Below are positions 35,338 to 43,552 of a stretch of 64,000 bases of DNA, one piece after another. The stretch is from Velthaea sp965214335. GTDB taxonomy: Bacteria; Vulcanimicrobiota; Vulcanimicrobiia; Vulcanimicrobiales; Vulcanimicrobiaceae. The stretch lies in assembly GCA_965214335.1 (NCBI GenBank), contig CBDCBO010000003.1, positions 248,001-312,000 of the forward strand. Reading direction: 5' to 3'. A program made the translations under genes and the position numbers. The number at the start of each line of letters is the position of its first letter. Positions within the stretch are counted from its first letter, which is position 1. The notes beneath the pieces are model-generated. The model saw nothing but the letters and a program-made list of their open reading frames with translations. It did no database searches and was not told the DNA's origin.

Positions 35338-36464
35338 GCGCTACCGACGCGTTCTCTCACGCCGCCGTACTGATAGTATGCCGCGCAGGCGCCCTCGGAC
35401 GAAACCATGAGCGCGCCGAGCGGCATCTCGGGCGTGCAGGCGGTGCCGAAGATCCGGCATTCCCACGGTTTGAGCACGCCTTTGAGCACCTCGCCGCATT
35501 GGCATTGCGCCGGATCGAGCACCCGCAAACCGGGGACCGGAAAGCGTCGTTCGGCATCGAACGGAGCGAAGGCATCGCGGATCTTCACCCCGGAATGACC
35601 GATCGAACCCAGGCCGCGCCATTCGAAGAATTCGCGCAATTCAAACACCGTATCGACCGCCTCGATGGCTTGCCGGTTACCTTCGGAAAGCACGACGCGC
35701 GCATACTGATTTTCCACTTCGGCCCGGCCGCTCGCGAGCTGTTCGAGGACCATCCAGATCGAGTGCAGCACGTCGAGCGGCTCGAATCCGGCAACGACGA
35801 TCGGCTTGTGGAACTCTTGCGCGATAAACGCGTACGGCTCGGTCCCGATGACCATGCTGACATGGCCCGGCCCGATGAAGCCGTCGAGTTGCAGATCGCC
35901 CGATTCCAGAATCGCACGCATCGTCGGGATGATCGTGATGTGATTGCAAAAGAGCGAAAAATTCGTGATGCCGTCGGCTTGGGCTTGCAACACCGTGAGC
36001 GCCGTCGATGGAATCGTCGTTTCAAAACCTAAAGCAAAAAATATGACGTCTTTGTCCGGATTTTTACGCGCGATCGCCAGCGCGTCGAGCGGCGAATAGA
36101 CCATGCGCACGTCGGCGCCGTCGCCTTTGGCCTGCAGCAAACTCTTCTTCGAGCCCGGCACGCGCATCGCGTCGCCGAACGTCGTAAAGATCACATCGGG
36201 CTGTTCGGCGAGCGCAATACAATCGTCGACGCGGCCCATCGGCAGCACGCAGACGGGACAGCCCGGACCGTGCACGAGTTCGATCTCCGGCGGCAGCATT
36301 TGCTCGATGCCGTAGCGGAAGATCGCATGCGTGTGTCCGCCGCATACCTCCATGATCTGTAAGCGCCGGCCGGCCACGATCGGCAGTCTGGGGACCAGCG
36401 CCGTTATCGCATCGATTAAAAATTTGGCCTTGGTGCCGTCGCGAAACTCATCGATATATTTCAT
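35334..36464 (-). CDS. hypD: HypD: Fe-S scaffold for Fe(CN)2CO assembly
   Basis: The 376-residue protein has the family motifs IMEVCGGHTHAIFRYGIEQMLP, LVHGPGCPVCVLPMGRVDDCIALA, FFALGFETTIPSTA and GFIGPGHVSMVIG. The C-terminal Cys-rich [4Fe-4S] region CQCGEVLKGVLKPWECRIFGTACTPEMPLGALMVSSEGACAAYY completes it. It assembles the iron-cyanide-CO unit with HypC. Four-base overlaps with hypC and hypE indicate translational coupling. Confidence 0.97.
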   Translation of the reverse strand: MKYIDEFRDGTKAKFLIDAITALVPRLPIVAGRRLQIMEVCGGHTHAIFRYGIEQMLPPEIELVHGPGCPVCVLPMGRVDDCIALAEQPDVIFTTFGDAMRVPGSKKSLLQAKGDGADVRMVYSPLDALAIARKNPDKDVIFFALGFETTIPSTALTVLQAQADGITNFSLFCNHITIIPTMRAILESGDLQLDGFIGPGHVSMVIGTEPYAFIAQEFHKPIVVAGFEPLDVLHSIWMVLEQLASGRAEVENQYARVVLSEGNRQAIEAVDTVFELREFFEWRGLGSIGHSGVKIRDAFAPFDAERRFPVPGLRVLDPAQCQCGEVLKGVLKPWECRIFGTACTPEMPLGALMVSSEGACAAYYQYGGVRERVGSA

Positions 36465-36739
36465 GCCGCACCGGTGCGCATGGCGGCCAGTTCAGCTTGC
36501 GCTTCGCCGAGTTCCGTGAGGATCTGGAGCGTCTGCGCCGCTTCAGCCTCATCGATGCGGCTCATCGCGAAGCCGACGTGCACGAGCACCCAGGCACCCA
36601 GGCACGATTCGCGCGATGCGTTTTCGTTCACGATGCAGGCAATATTGACGTGCCGCCGCACGCCGCTCACGTCGACGGTCGCCAGATTCTGCTGCACCGG
36701 ATCGAGCGCCACGATCCGGCCGGGTATTCCTAAACACAT
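36461..36739 (-). CDS. hypC: HypC: hydrogenase maturation chaperone
   Basis: The 92-residue product starts MCLGIPGRIV with the essential Cys2, followed by the OB-fold TVDVSGVRRHVNIACIV and GAWVLVHVGFAMSRIDEAEAAQTLQIL. It carries the iron precursor to the large subunit with HypD. It overlaps hypF by 10 bp and hypD by 4 bp. Confidence 0.96.
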   Translation of the reverse strand: MCLGIPGRIVALDPVQQNLATVDVSGVRRHVNIACIVNENASRESCLGAWVLVHVGFAMSRIDEAEAAQTLQILTELGEAQAELAAMRTGAA

Positions 36740-39129
36740 GCTGCACGTTCCTTACGTCGATCGAGTACTACAGCGGCGGCAATCACCGCTTGTCCCAGCG
36801 CGATTCCGCCGTCGTTACTGGGCACGCGCGCTTGGGTCAGGACGCTGAAACCAAACGCTTCGAGCCGCGGCACGAGCGCTTCGAGTAATACCGTATTTTG
36901 AAAGCAGCCGCCGGACAGCGCGATGGTATCGGTCTCCGGGGCAACGGCGTTTTCACCGCGCGTCACCGCGTACGCGAGCGCCGCGAGCGCCCGAGCGAAG
37001 CCGCGGTGAAAACGCGCCGCGATAACGCCGGCGGGCGTGTTCAGGATGAGATCGCCCAGCAGCGCGCGCCACATTGCCAGCGGCTCGATATACGGTAATC
37101 CACGACCACCCCAGAGTGGCAATGTAAAGGGGTACGCCAGCTCGTCGGACTCTTCGGCCAGCGCGGTACGATCGACGATCGACTCCAAGCGCAGCGCCGC
37201 TTCGCCTTCATACGCGACGCGATCGGGGGCGATGCCGAGCGCCCCCGCGACCGCATCGAATAAGCGGCCGGCGGAACTCGCGAGCGGTGCATTGAGGTTA
37301 CGCTCGAGCATACCGTCGAGCAGCGCGCGCGGCTTGGCTTCCAGATAGCGGAATACGCCAAGCTCGCTAAAGTTCATCGCGAATTCGGCCCAGCCCATCT
37401 CGGCCATGAGATGCGCGTACGTGTTGCGCCACGGTTCGCGCATCGCTTGCGCGCCGCCGAGCAGCGCGACCGGCCGCAGCATGCCCAGCCGCCGAAAGCC
37501 ACGGTATCCGGCCAGGAGAAATTCACCGCCCCACAACGTCCCGTCGTTTCCATAACCCAAACCGTCGAGCGCGATGCCGAGCACCGGCGGCGCGTCGAGC
37601 GGACGGCCATTCTCAGCCAGCGTGCTCGCGATATGCGCGTGATGGTGCTGAACTTCGATCAGCGGCAACGCGAGCTGCGCCGCCCGTTCACGGCCGTATT
37701 TCGCCGACAAATAATCGGGATGCATGTCGACCGCTAGCGCTTGCGGCGTATGATCGTACAAGCGCGCGTAGAGTTCGAGATTGCGGCAATAGTCGTCAAA
37801 GGTCGCGGCGTCTTCGAGATCGCCTTGATGTTGCGACAGGATCGCCGCGCCGTCGGCAACGAGACAGAACGTCGCCTTGAGCTCGGCTCCAAACGCAAGC
37901 ACGGGCGGAGCGTCGGCGAACCCGGGCGGCAGCGCCAGCGGCTGCGGTGCATAGCCGCGTGCGCGGCGCAGCACGCGCGCCGCGCCGGCGCTAACGCGCA
38001 CGATCGAATCATCGACGCGGTTCGCGATAACGCGGTCGGAAAATAGGCCGTAGTCGGCGAGCGACGCTAATTTCTGGCGCGCGACGGTATCATCGATAAT
38101 TTGCGGTTCGTCGGCGGCATTGCCGCTGGTGAGCACGATCGGGCCGCGCAGGCGGCGCACGATCAACGCGTGCAGCGGGGTGGCGGGTAACATGAATCCC
38201 AACGTCACAACACCCGGCGCCACCGCCGCCGGCAAACGCTCGGCGCCGTCGGCCGTCAGCAACACGATCGGTGCCGCCGCCGACAGGAGCAGCGCTTCTT
38301 CTTGCGGGCTGACCGCAGCGTAGCGCCGGATCGTTGCGACGTCTTGCGCCATCAGCGCGAAGGGTTTGCGTTCGCGAGTCTTGCGCGCGCGCAACAGCTC
38401 CACCGCAGCGGTATTGGTGGCATCGCATGCCAGCTGAAATCCGCCGAGGCCCTTGATGGCAACGATGAGGCCTTTGCTCAGAATCCCGCGCACCGCGTCG
38501 ACATCATCGAGCATCGAGTGCTGATCGAAGCTCACCGCGCGGCCGTCCATCCGTTCCAGCCGGGCTTTGGGGCCGCAGCGGTGACACGCGACCGGCTGGG
38601 CATGGAAACGGCGGTCGGCCGGATCGGCGTATTCGGCGGCGCAGTCCGAACATAGCGCAAACGCCGACATCGTCGTGTTGGCCCGATCGTACGGAATGCC
38701 GGTCACGATCGAGAGGCGCGGTCCACAGTGCGTACAGTTCGCGAACGGATAGCGATACCGGCGCGCGAATGGATCGAGCACTTCGGCTCGGCAGTCGGCG
38801 CACACCGCGGCATCCGCGGCGACGCCGGTATGCGTCGGGCCGCCGCGGCTCGGTGCGATCGTGAACGCTCGATCGTCGACGACCCCGAGCGCGGGCCGGA
38901 CGTCGATCGTAACGATGCGCGCCAGCGGCGGTGCGTCGTAACGCAGCCGAGCCACGAACGTTTCGAGCGCCCCGGCTGGGCCGGCGGCGCGAATCAATAC
39001 GCCGTCGGCATCGTTGCAGACGCTTCCGGTGACCCCGCACTCGCGCGCGATGCGCCACACGGTCGGGCGAAAGCCGACACCTTGCACCGTACCGCGCACG
39101 CGGATCTCGCGCGCCTGGACACTACTCAT
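36730..39129 (-). CDS. hypF: HypF: carbamoyltransferase
   Basis: From ATG at 39129 the protein is 799 residues. The acylphosphatase domain is at about 1-95 (VRGTVQGVGFRPTVWRIA). Two zinc fingers follow at about 110-180 (CADC...CTHCGPRLSI and CSDC...CHRCGPK), then a YrdC-like domain (LIVAIKGLGGFQLACDA, LRARKTRERKPFALM) and the Kae1-like C-terminal carbamoyltransferase domain (VQHHHAHIASTLAENG, IALDGLGYGNDGTLWGGEFL, ALSGGCFQNTVLLEAL). It makes carbamoyl-adenylate from carbamoyl phosphate and transfers it to HypE. Full family length. It overlaps the NHL-repeat gene by 8 bp. Confidence 0.97.
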   Translation of the reverse strand: MSSVQAREIRVRGTVQGVGFRPTVWRIARECGVTGSVCNDADGVLIRAAGPAGALETFVARLRYDAPPLARIVTIDVRPALGVVDDRAFTIAPSRGGPTHTGVAADAAVCADCRAEVLDPFARRYRYPFANCTHCGPRLSIVTGIPYDRANTTMSAFALCSDCAAEYADPADRRFHAQPVACHRCGPKARLERMDGRAVSFDQHSMLDDVDAVRGILSKGLIVAIKGLGGFQLACDATNTAAVELLRARKTRERKPFALMAQDVATIRRYAAVSPQEEALLLSAAAPIVLLTADGAERLPAAVAPGVVTLGFMLPATPLHALIVRRLRGPIVLTSGNAADEPQIIDDTVARQKLASLADYGLFSDRVIANRVDDSIVRVSAGAARVLRRARGYAPQPLALPPGFADAPPVLAFGAELKATFCLVADGAAILSQHQGDLEDAATFDDYCRNLELYARLYDHTPQALAVDMHPDYLSAKYGRERAAQLALPLIEVQHHHAHIASTLAENGRPLDAPPVLGIALDGLGYGNDGTLWGGEFLLAGYRGFRRLGMLRPVALLGGAQAMREPWRNTYAHLMAEMGWAEFAMNFSELGVFRYLEAKPRALLDGMLERNLNAPLASSAGRLFDAVAGALGIAPDRVAYEGEAALRLESIVDRTALAEESDELAYPFTLPLWGGRGLPYIEPLAMWRALLGDLILNTPAGVIAARFHRGFARALAALAYAVTRGENAVAPETDTIALSGGCFQNTVLLEALVPRLEAFGFSVLTQARVPSNDGGIALGQAVIAAAVVLDRRKERAACV

Positions 39130-40321
39130 GCACGTCCCAGAGCAGCACCCGGCTATTGCCTGAATCGGCCACCACCAACGTTCCCGCGGCGGCCGCAACG
39201 CCGTACGGCCAACACAACGAATCGCGGACCGGTGTGCCCCAGCGGTTGTCGCCTTTATCGAAGAATGTCGGCTGAGCCGCCAATCCGGTCGCGGCCACGC
39301 CTGGCCCGAGTTCGGCGACCGGCCAGGCCAGGAGCCGGGAATTGGCTGAATCGGCGACCACGAGCCGGTCGCCGGCAACCGTCACGCCGTAGGGCATATT
39401 GAGTCGCGCGGCCGTCGGCCAATAGGTGCCGCCATTGTGATCCGAGCCGCCGGTATCGGCTTGCCCGATGACAAAGTCGCAGCTTGTCCCGCTGCGCGTC
39501 GGCACCGCGTTCCACACCATGAGCCGGTTATCGCCGGCGTCCGCGACGACTAACCGCCCGGCGCAAAGCGCGATATCGTGCGGCCAGCGCATGCCGCCCG
39601 CCGCGCACGCGCGGCCGCCGTTTTCATCGCGCGATGTAAAATCAGCCTGACCGAATACACAATCGGCCGGCGCACCGTTCGCCGCGGGAATGCGGTCCCA
39701 CAAGAGCACGCGCCGGTTGCCGGTGTCGGCAACGAGCAAGCCCTGCTCGCTGAACGCCACCCCCGAACACCAATACATCGTCGACGCGTCGACCGGTCCG
39801 CCGCGGTTCGCCGCCCCGCCGCTAAAGTCGGCTTGACCCAACACCAGATCCGCCGGCGCCCCCGCCCGGCGTGGCACCTCGTGCCAGAGCAGCACGCGGT
39901 GGTTCCACGAATCAGCAACCGCGAGCATCCCGTTGTGCAGCGCTACGCCGGCCGGCACGTTGAATGTGGCCGGCCCGACCGGCCCGCGCGCGTTACGCCC
40001 TTCATGGCCAAAGCCGGGCTGCCCGATGACGAGGTCGGCCGGTGTTGCGTCGGCGTCGGGCAGGCGCGACCACACGAGCAGCCGATGATGACCCGTATCG
40101 GCGACCACTAGGGGCCCATCGCGGCCGGCCGACGCCGCACCGCGCGGAGCGAACATCGTGGTCGCGCTCGGCACGACCGGCTGCACCAGGCCACGCGCCG
40201 CGACCATTCCGCCCAGCACCACCCGCGGACCGGCCGGCGCGACGAACGGCCGCGCGACCGGGTCGTTTTGGTGCGGTTCGCGCGCGCGCGGATCGCGCGG
40301 CTGAGCGAGTGAGATGCGCAC
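39122..40321 (-). CDS. NHL-repeat protein of the hydrogenase operon
   Basis: The 399-residue product has six or so propeller blades with the signature LVVADTGHHRLLVWSRLP...PADLVIGQPGF and later repeats LAVADSWNHRVLLWHEVP, LLVADTGNRRVLLWDRIP, LVVADAGDNRLMVWNAVP and LVVADSANSRLLAWPV. No signal peptide is visible, so it is probably cytoplasmic. NHL proteins are, to my knowledge, a recurring member of group 1h/'actinobacterial-type' hydrogenase clusters; their role is not established and may be scaffolding. It sits 5 bp behind the NifU-Rieske gene. Confidence 0.9.
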   Translation of the reverse strand: MRISLAQPRDPRAREPHQNDPVARPFVAPAGPRVVLGGMVAARGLVQPVVPSATTMFAPRGAASAGRDGPLVVADTGHHRLLVWSRLPDADATPADLVIGQPGFGHEGRNARGPVGPATFNVPAGVALHNGMLAVADSWNHRVLLWHEVPRRAGAPADLVLGQADFSGGAANRGGPVDASTMYWCSGVAFSEQGLLVADTGNRRVLLWDRIPAANGAPADCVFGQADFTSRDENGGRACAAGGMRWPHDIALCAGRLVVADAGDNRLMVWNAVPTRSGTSCDFVIGQADTGGSDHNGGTYWPTAARLNMPYGVTVAGDRLVVADSANSRLLAWPVAELGPGVAATGLAAQPTFFDKGDNRWGTPVRDSLCWPYGVAAAAGTLVVADSGNSRVLLWDVHE

Positions 40322-40326
40322 GGCCG

Positions 40327-41217
40327 TCAGAGCGAAAGACGAACGTGCACGTCGTCACCCGTGACCCGCACCGCGTGCATTCGCAACTGAACCCCGCGCG
40401 CCGTCAAACATTCGCCCGAACTCAATTCGTACCGGAAGGCGTGATAGGGACAGGTGATGGTTCCGTCGGCGACATCGCCGCCGTCGAGTGCGAGACCCAA
40501 ATGCGCGCACGCGTTTTGCAGGCACGACACGCCGTCCGCGTTGCGCGCCAAGATCACCGCTTGTCCGCCCACCACCGTAAACGCGACGCCGTCGAGCGGA
40601 ATGCTCGTAAGTTTACCGGCTGCGAGCCAGCCGTCGGCCACGTCAGCGGCGAACGGGCTGATGAAGCGCACGCCGCCTGAATTCGGCTCAGCGCTTAACC
40701 CTTTGACTTGGCGAATATCGGCGATTTCCGGACAGCTGTCGGCGAGCGCTTTTTTAACGCCCATGGTGAAGGTGGTTGCCGATGCCGGACACGACTCGCA
40801 CGCGCCGACGAAGCGCACTTCGATTGCCGCCGGCGGTATGACGCGCACCAGATGCACGTTGCCGCCATGGGTTGCCAGCATCGGGCGCACCGTGTCAAGC
40901 GCCGCTTCAACGCGTTCCTGAAGGCTTGGTTTAACGAGCTCGTGATGGCGCAACACGGCGTACACCACCTCATCGGCAAGGGCGGCCTTGAGCGCACGCA
41001 GCCCAGCCGGATCGGCGCGTAATGCGCCGATAATGCGCCGGAACGCCTGCGCGTTGAGCCCGTCGATCGCTTCACGGTACGCGTGCGCGGCCGCGCGTTG
41101 CGGTGCGTCCCAAGCCGCGACGATCGCTTCGTAGCGCTCGATCTCCGCGACGAGGAAGTCCAGCTCGGGCGGCGCGTCGCTCGCCCGCGCCGCGGTCATC
41201 CGCGCAACGCGCGGCAC
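40327..41217 (-). CDS. NifU-domain/Rieske fusion protein, probable hydrogenase electron-transfer partner
   Basis: The 296-residue product has a helical N-terminal part (about 1-95). A NifU C-terminal-type Fe-S domain follows, VRPMLATHGGNVHLVRV and FVGACESCPASATTFTMGVKKAL, with the CxxC pair. The C-terminal Rieske domain has CAHLGLALDGGDVADGTITCPYHAFRYEL (CxH...CxxH). Such fusions occur beside group 1h hydrogenases; mycobacterial HucE/HhyE iron-sulfur proteins are the analogues I recall, implicated in passing electrons toward the respiratory chain. It is soluble by prediction. It is probably either a relay protein or a cluster-assembly factor for the hydrogenase. Confidence 0.9.
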   Translation of the reverse strand: MPRVARMTAARASDAPPELDFLVAEIERYEAIVAAWDAPQRAAAHAYREAIDGLNAQAFRRIIGALRADPAGLRALKAALADEVVYAVLRHHELVKPSLQERVEAALDTVRPMLATHGGNVHLVRVIPPAAIEVRFVGACESCPASATTFTMGVKKALADSCPEIADIRQVKGLSAEPNSGGVRFISPFAADVADGWLAAGKLTSIPLDGVAFTVVGGQAVILARNADGVSCLQNACAHLGLALDGGDVADGTITCPYHAFRYELSSGECLTARGVQLRMHAVRVTGDDVHVRLSL

Positions 41218-41229
41218 TGCATGCGCACG

Positions 41230-41454
41230 TTAGATAAACTTAATGTGCTCGAAGAGATACGGCATGGCGTAGCCGCCGGTAAAACCGGCGATTGTCGCGG
41301 CCAGCCACAGCGGTACTTGCAGATTCACCAGCATGACGAATGCGAACGCCGCTCCGAGGATACCGGTGAAGGCTTGACGGTATGCCGTTGCCGGATCGGC
41401 GAACAGCTTATTGCGCCATACCAAGGTCAGCGTGTCGCGCGTGAGATCCCACAT
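41230..41454 (-). CDS. Small two-helix membrane protein of hydrogenase operon
   Basis: From ATG at 41454 the product is 74 residues: a polar amphipathic start (MWDLTRDTLTLVWRNKLFADPATAYRQ), then two hydrophobic helices (about 28-45 and 48-63), ending YLFEHIKFI. It lies 12 bp upstream of the NifU-Rieske gene and behind another two-helix protein. No family recognised. Position suggests a membrane anchor or docking subunit for the otherwise soluble hydrogenase; that is inference. Confidence 0.7.
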   Translation of the reverse strand: MWDLTRDTLTLVWRNKLFADPATAYRQAFTGILGAAFAFVMLVNLQVPLWLAATIAGFTGGYAMPYLFEHIKFI

Positions 41455-41500
41455 CGTTAGCTGCTTTCGTTCTTTGAGCCGGCGAGAAATGTTGGGCGGG

Positions 41501-41710
41501 TTACGAACGGTCGGCCAGTGCGAGCACGCACAAGCCGAGCATAACGCCGGTAGCACCGGCGAGCGGACCGTAGAGCGTGCCGAGAAAACCGGCCAAGCCG
41601 CGACCGAGATCTTTGCCCCCGAGCGTAACGCCGGCCAGGTAACCTCCGGCGACCGACGCCGCGCTGCCCATGACAACGGCGCTTATGATTCCGACGGGTG
41701 TTATCTGCAC
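41501..41710 (-). CDS. Small Gly-rich two-helix membrane protein of hydrogenase operon
   Basis: The 69-residue product (GTG start at 41710 with an AAGG site upstream) consists of two Gly/Ala-rich hydrophobic helices (about 5-27 and 40-64) joined by GVTLGGKDLGRGLAG. Glycine-zipper-like spacing is visible. It lies 5 bp behind the TPR gene and 46 bp ahead of the second small membrane protein. Function unknown; candidate membrane component of the hydrogenase system. Confidence 0.65.
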   Translation of the reverse strand: MQITPVGIISAVVMGSAASVAGGYLAGVTLGGKDLGRGLAGFLGTLYGPLAGATGVMLGLCVLALADRS

Positions 41711-41715
41711 TTATC

Positions 41716-42729
41716 TTACCTTTCGCTACGTTGGGTGCCGAACACACTGGACGCATCGAGCACCGAGCCCAGCTCAGCTTCGATACCGTCGATCGCGTCG
41801 GTAACGAGAACGGCTTTTTCATGCTCGCCGAAGCGCGCGAACGTTTCCCGCGCTTCGCTGTAAAATTGCAGCGCCATTGCGAGATTGCGTCGATTTCCCA
41901 GCTCCGGCCGCTCCGGGTCGTCAGGTAAATTCGAGAGGCAATTGGCTTTGTTGGCGATCGTGTTGGCGTATTCGAGCGGAGTCGTTTGCAACGTTCGGAC
42001 TTTGAGTGCTTCCTCGTATGCCTCGAGCGCGCGCAAACTATTCTCGACCGGGTGACTCGAATGCGTGTACTGCAGCGCGTTGCCTAAATTATTCTGCAAC
42101 ATCGCATATTCCGCCGGATGATCGATCAGGTTGACGACGCGCAGGCCCTCCTCGAACGATTGCACCGCTAACGCCTCGCGCATCTTCGAGCGCTCGTCGG
42201 TAAACGGGATCGAAAGAAACGCCGTCGCGAGATTGTTTTGCAAGATCGCGAATTCTTGCGGAAAAGCGGAACGGTCGAAGGTCAGCAGTGCGCGCTGGTA
42301 GGCGGCGATCGCGTCGGTGATCCGGGCTCGTCCGGCGCTCGTGAGCGCTTGAATGACCAAGCCCAGATTGAGATCGATTTCGGCCCGTTCTTCAGGCGTG
42401 CCGGCAACTTCGAGAACGAGGCGCGCGGCATCGTACGCCGCCCGAGCGCGCACCAGCTCGTCGGTGCCTTCGCCGGGAATGGCTTGCAGCGCGGTGCCCA
42501 TGCGGGCCCGGATGCGAGCGATGAGCACGTAGTCGTCGGGCGAGCACAGCGCGATCGCGCGTTCGTACAACTCGACTGCGGCAAATAACTGTTCGGCGGA
42601 TTTCGGTCGATGGTGCAAGCCCATCGCAATCTCGACAAGCATTTCGGCGCGCTCGACGGCAGTGGTCGACTCGACTCCGGCAGCCGTCAACGCCGCGGCA
42701 ATGAGTTCGTCGACCTTCGTCGTCGCCAT
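41716..42729 (-). CDS. TPR-repeat protein of hydrogenase operon
   Basis: From ATG at 42729 the product is 337 residues, almost wholly helical. It has TPR units such as AVELYERAIALCSPDDYVLIARIRARMGTALQAIP, AIAAYQRALLTFDRSAFPQEFAILQNNLATAFLSIP, SFEEGLRVVNLIDHPAEYAMLQNNLGNALQY and ALEAYEEALKVRTLQTTPLEYANTIANKANCLSNLP. There is no signal peptide. It is likely a protein-interaction scaffold in hydrogenase assembly. The start overlaps the upstream gene's stop by one base. Confidence 0.85.
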   Translation of the reverse strand: MATTKVDELIAAALTAAGVESTTAVERAEMLVEIAMGLHHRPKSAEQLFAAVELYERAIALCSPDDYVLIARIRARMGTALQAIPGEGTDELVRARAAYDAARLVLEVAGTPEERAEIDLNLGLVIQALTSAGRARITDAIAAYQRALLTFDRSAFPQEFAILQNNLATAFLSIPFTDERSKMREALAVQSFEEGLRVVNLIDHPAEYAMLQNNLGNALQYTHSSHPVENSLRALEAYEEALKVRTLQTTPLEYANTIANKANCLSNLPDDPERPELGNRRNLAMALQFYSEARETFARFGEHEKAVLVTDAIDGIEAELGSVLDASSVFGTQRSER

Positions 42730-43064
42730 CAGGCCGTCATCGGGGCGGCGGCGGCGCGAAACAACCCGCGTACGATCAGCGCGGCGGAATCGGCTCGCCA
42801 GGTCGCAACGAGGGCGCGCTCCGCCGTGCCATCGAGCCCGTGCTCGCGAAAAAATTCCTCGGCGTCGACGACCCGGTCGCCGGCCGAGGTTCGGATTTTG
42901 AGTAGGAAGCCGCCATACGCCGAATCTTGTAATGGAATGATGTAGAGGTCGTCGTCGCGCCGGTACAGCGTCACCGCTTCGCGTTGCGGGAAAAACGTAT
43001 CGGACGTTGCCGCGTCGAGATAGATGCGGCCGCCGCGCAGCCGCAGACCGGCGGTCATCCGCAT
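42729..43064 (-). CDS. Conserved-looking hydrogenase-operon protein of unknown function
   Basis: The 111-residue product is mostly beta-rich at first (LRLRGGRIYLDAATSDTFFPQREAVTLYRRDDDLYIIPLQDSAYGGFLLKIRTSAGDRVVDAEEFFREHG), then has a short helical tail. It overlaps the maturation protease by 10 bp, so it is translated as part of the operon. I do not recognise a family; the segment after YGG resembles small operon proteins of other group 1h clusters, but this is a weak recollection. Confidence 0.7.
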   Translation of the reverse strand: MRMTAGLRLRGGRIYLDAATSDTFFPQREAVTLYRRDDDLYIIPLQDSAYGGFLLKIRTSAGDRVVDAEEFFREHGLDGTAERALVATWRADSAALIVRGLFRAAAAPMTA

Positions 43065-43540
43065 GCGGCAACCGGTGCATGCCGCGCGATCAGATCCATA
43101 ACGCGAGCGACGACGCGATCGGCCGCCGCCGCGACCGGGGCGCTCAGTCCGACGCCGTAGCCGATATGCTCGGCTTCGACGAGCAGCACCGTGACATGGG
43201 CGGGAAAATCGGTGGCGTACATCTTACGTCCCACGGCCAGTGCATGCTCCCACCGAAAATCGTGCAAATTCAGCGTCGCGACGTACGGCCGTTCGAGCCG
43301 CTCGCCGGGAACCTCATAGATCGCGCCCGGTGAGCTGCCCGACCGGCTCGCATCCACGATAACGAGCGCGTCGCTGCCGCGGGCGGCGAACATGACCGCC
43401 ATCCCATCCGTGCCGGCATCGAAAACGGCGACGTCGGGACGAGTCAAAGCTCGCACCAGCGTCCGGACGCGCTGCGCGACGGTACAGCCGACGCCGTCGT
43501 CACTGCGCGCCGGGTTACCGCAGCCGATAACGGCCAGCAT
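43055..43540 (-). CDS. Hydrogenase maturation endopeptidase (HyaD/HupD family)
   Basis: The 161-residue protein starts MLAVIGCGNPARSDDGVGCTVAQRV (family GxGNxxxxDDGxG with the nickel-binding acid), followed by VFDAGTDGMAVMFAARGSDALVIVDASRSGSSPGAIYEV with the second acid in DAG. It would cleave the C-terminal tail of the large subunit after nickel insertion. The target at 43553-45154 has a matching 14-residue tail after the last ligand region. It lies 12 bp behind that gene. Confidence 0.94.
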   Translation of the reverse strand: MLAVIGCGNPARSDDGVGCTVAQRVRTLVRALTRPDVAVFDAGTDGMAVMFAARGSDALVIVDASRSGSSPGAIYEVPGERLERPYVATLNLHDFRWEHALAVGRKMYATDFPAHVTVLLVEAEHIGYGVGLSAPVAAAADRVVARVMDLIARHAPVAACG

Positions 43541-43552
43541 GCCGCGACTCGC

